From Bacteroidales bacterium (GTDB lineage Bacteria > Bacteroidota > Bacteroidia > Bacteroidales > JALTDM01): 6,204 bases of DNA. Numbering within the stretch: the first letter of the stretch is position 1; each line of letters starts with the position of its first letter. The position numbers were made by a program, and so were the translations under genes. The stretch is from assembly GCA_026996635.1 (NCBI GenBank), contig JALWKH010000116.1:1-6204 (forward strand), read 5' to 3'. The notes under the pieces were generated by a model. That model saw nothing but the letters and a program-made list of their open reading frames with translations. It was not told where the DNA came from and ran no database searches. Below are positions 5,781 to 6,204 of this stretch, in pieces.

Positions 5781-6170
5781 ATGGAAATGATAAATGCTAC
5801 AGGTAGAAGAAAAACCGCCGTTGCAAGAGTTTATTTGAAAGAAGGTTCAGGTAAGATAATTGTAAACGGAAAAGATTACAAGGAATATTTCCCTACATTA
5901 TTGTTGCAACATATTGTTGAACAACCTTTCCTTGAAATAGAAGATGCAAAAGGGAAATATGATGTAAAAGTAAATATGATTGGCGGAGGACCAAAAGGAC
6001 AAGCAGAAGCCTTGAGACTCGGTATCTCAAGAGCTTTGGTGAAAATAAACGAAGAATGGAGATTGCCTTTGAAACAAAAAGGATATCTTACCAGAGATCC
6101 CAGAGTGGTTGAAAGGAAAAAATATGGTAGGAAGAAAGCAAGAAAGCAATTCCAATTCAGCAAACGTTAA
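5781..6170 (+). CDS. rpsI: Small ribosomal subunit protein uS9
   Basis: This 129-residue protein has the usual length and layout of bacterial S9, which sits in the head of the 30S subunit with its C-terminal tail reaching the P-site tRNA. Visible landmarks are INATGRRKTAVARVYLKEG (4-22), NGKDYKEYFP (29-38), the family signature GGGPKGQAEALRLGISRAL (68-86), LTRDPRVVERKKYGRKKAR (103-121) and the conserved FQFSKR end. The invariant terminal SKR is present, so the gene is intact. The ATG at 5781 starts 1 nt after the rplM stop, pointing to translational coupling. A second ATG six bases in is possible, but the chosen start gives the family-typical MExINA beginning. In many Bacteroidota rpsB and tsf follow; the 34 bases after the stop show no further gene. 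Confidence 0.97.
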   Translation: MEMINATGRRKTAVARVYLKEGSGKIIVNGKDYKEYFPTLLLQHIVEQPFLEIEDAKGKYDVKVNMIGGGPKGQAEALRLGISRALVKINEEWRLPLKQKGYLTRDPRVVERKKYGRKKARKQFQFSKR

Positions 6171-6204
6171 TATGTTTATTCAAATATTTCAAGCAGCTTA
6201 ATGC

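Noticed and set aside
6172..6201. Nine-codon open frame after rpsI (MFIQIFQAA)
   Set aside because: It is too short to support, has no initiation signal and lies at the window edge. It may simply be leader of the next gene.
1..6204. Search for CRISPR arrays, transposon ends, phage genes, toxin-antitoxin pairs or defence genes
   Set aside because: I saw no spaced direct repeats, transposase or integrase motifs, or such gene families. Every substantial open frame is accounted for by the listed genes.

Overview
The window looks like an AT-rich chromosome segment from a member of the Bacteroidota. The main evidence is a secreted protein with a type IX secretion (T9SS) C-terminal sorting domain, a neighbouring secreted protein with an SprB-type repeat, promoters matching the TTG / TAnnTTTG pattern of this phylum, no Shine-Dalgarno sequences before the genes, and L13 and S9 proteins with typical Bacteroidota ends. 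I cannot name the genus.

Layout. Positions 1-1831, minus strand: two secreted surface-type proteins in tandem. The upstream one (1100-1831) is a complete 243-residue T9SS cargo. The downstream one (1-1000) is the N-terminal 333 residues of a larger protein that leaves the window; it carries two PKD-like repeats and an SprB-like repeat. A strong hairpin separates them. Positions 1832-2008: a divergent intergenic region with one promoter candidate in each direction. Positions 2009-5196, plus strand: tRNA-Arg(ACG), then a small exported protein, an SLC13/DASS permease with two TrkA-C (RCK_C) domains, and cysQ. Gaps are 15, 15 and 6 nt, with no visible terminator or promoter between them, so the tRNA promoter may drive the whole run. 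Positions 5197-5326: a promoter and a short leader with two hairpins. Positions 5327-6170: rplM and rpsI, 1 nt apart. The last 34 bases hold no gene that I can support.

How the genes fit together. The permease and CysQ plausibly form a sulfate uptake/assimilation pair: the permease family includes sulfate transporters, and CysQ removes 3'-phosphoadenosine 5'-phosphate, the by-product of PAPS use. The small exported protein belongs to a Bacteroidota family of unknown function, and its place in this operon may be coincidental. rplM-rpsI is the conserved ribosomal operon, with a leader that could be regulatory. The minus-strand pair are cell-surface or secreted proteins.

I found no CRISPR array, transposon, phage gene, toxin-antitoxin pair or defence system, and nothing that clearly amounts to an undescribed system. 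The points most worth checking are the tRNA-led operon, the rplM leader and an in-frame A AAA AAG heptamer in the permease gene.
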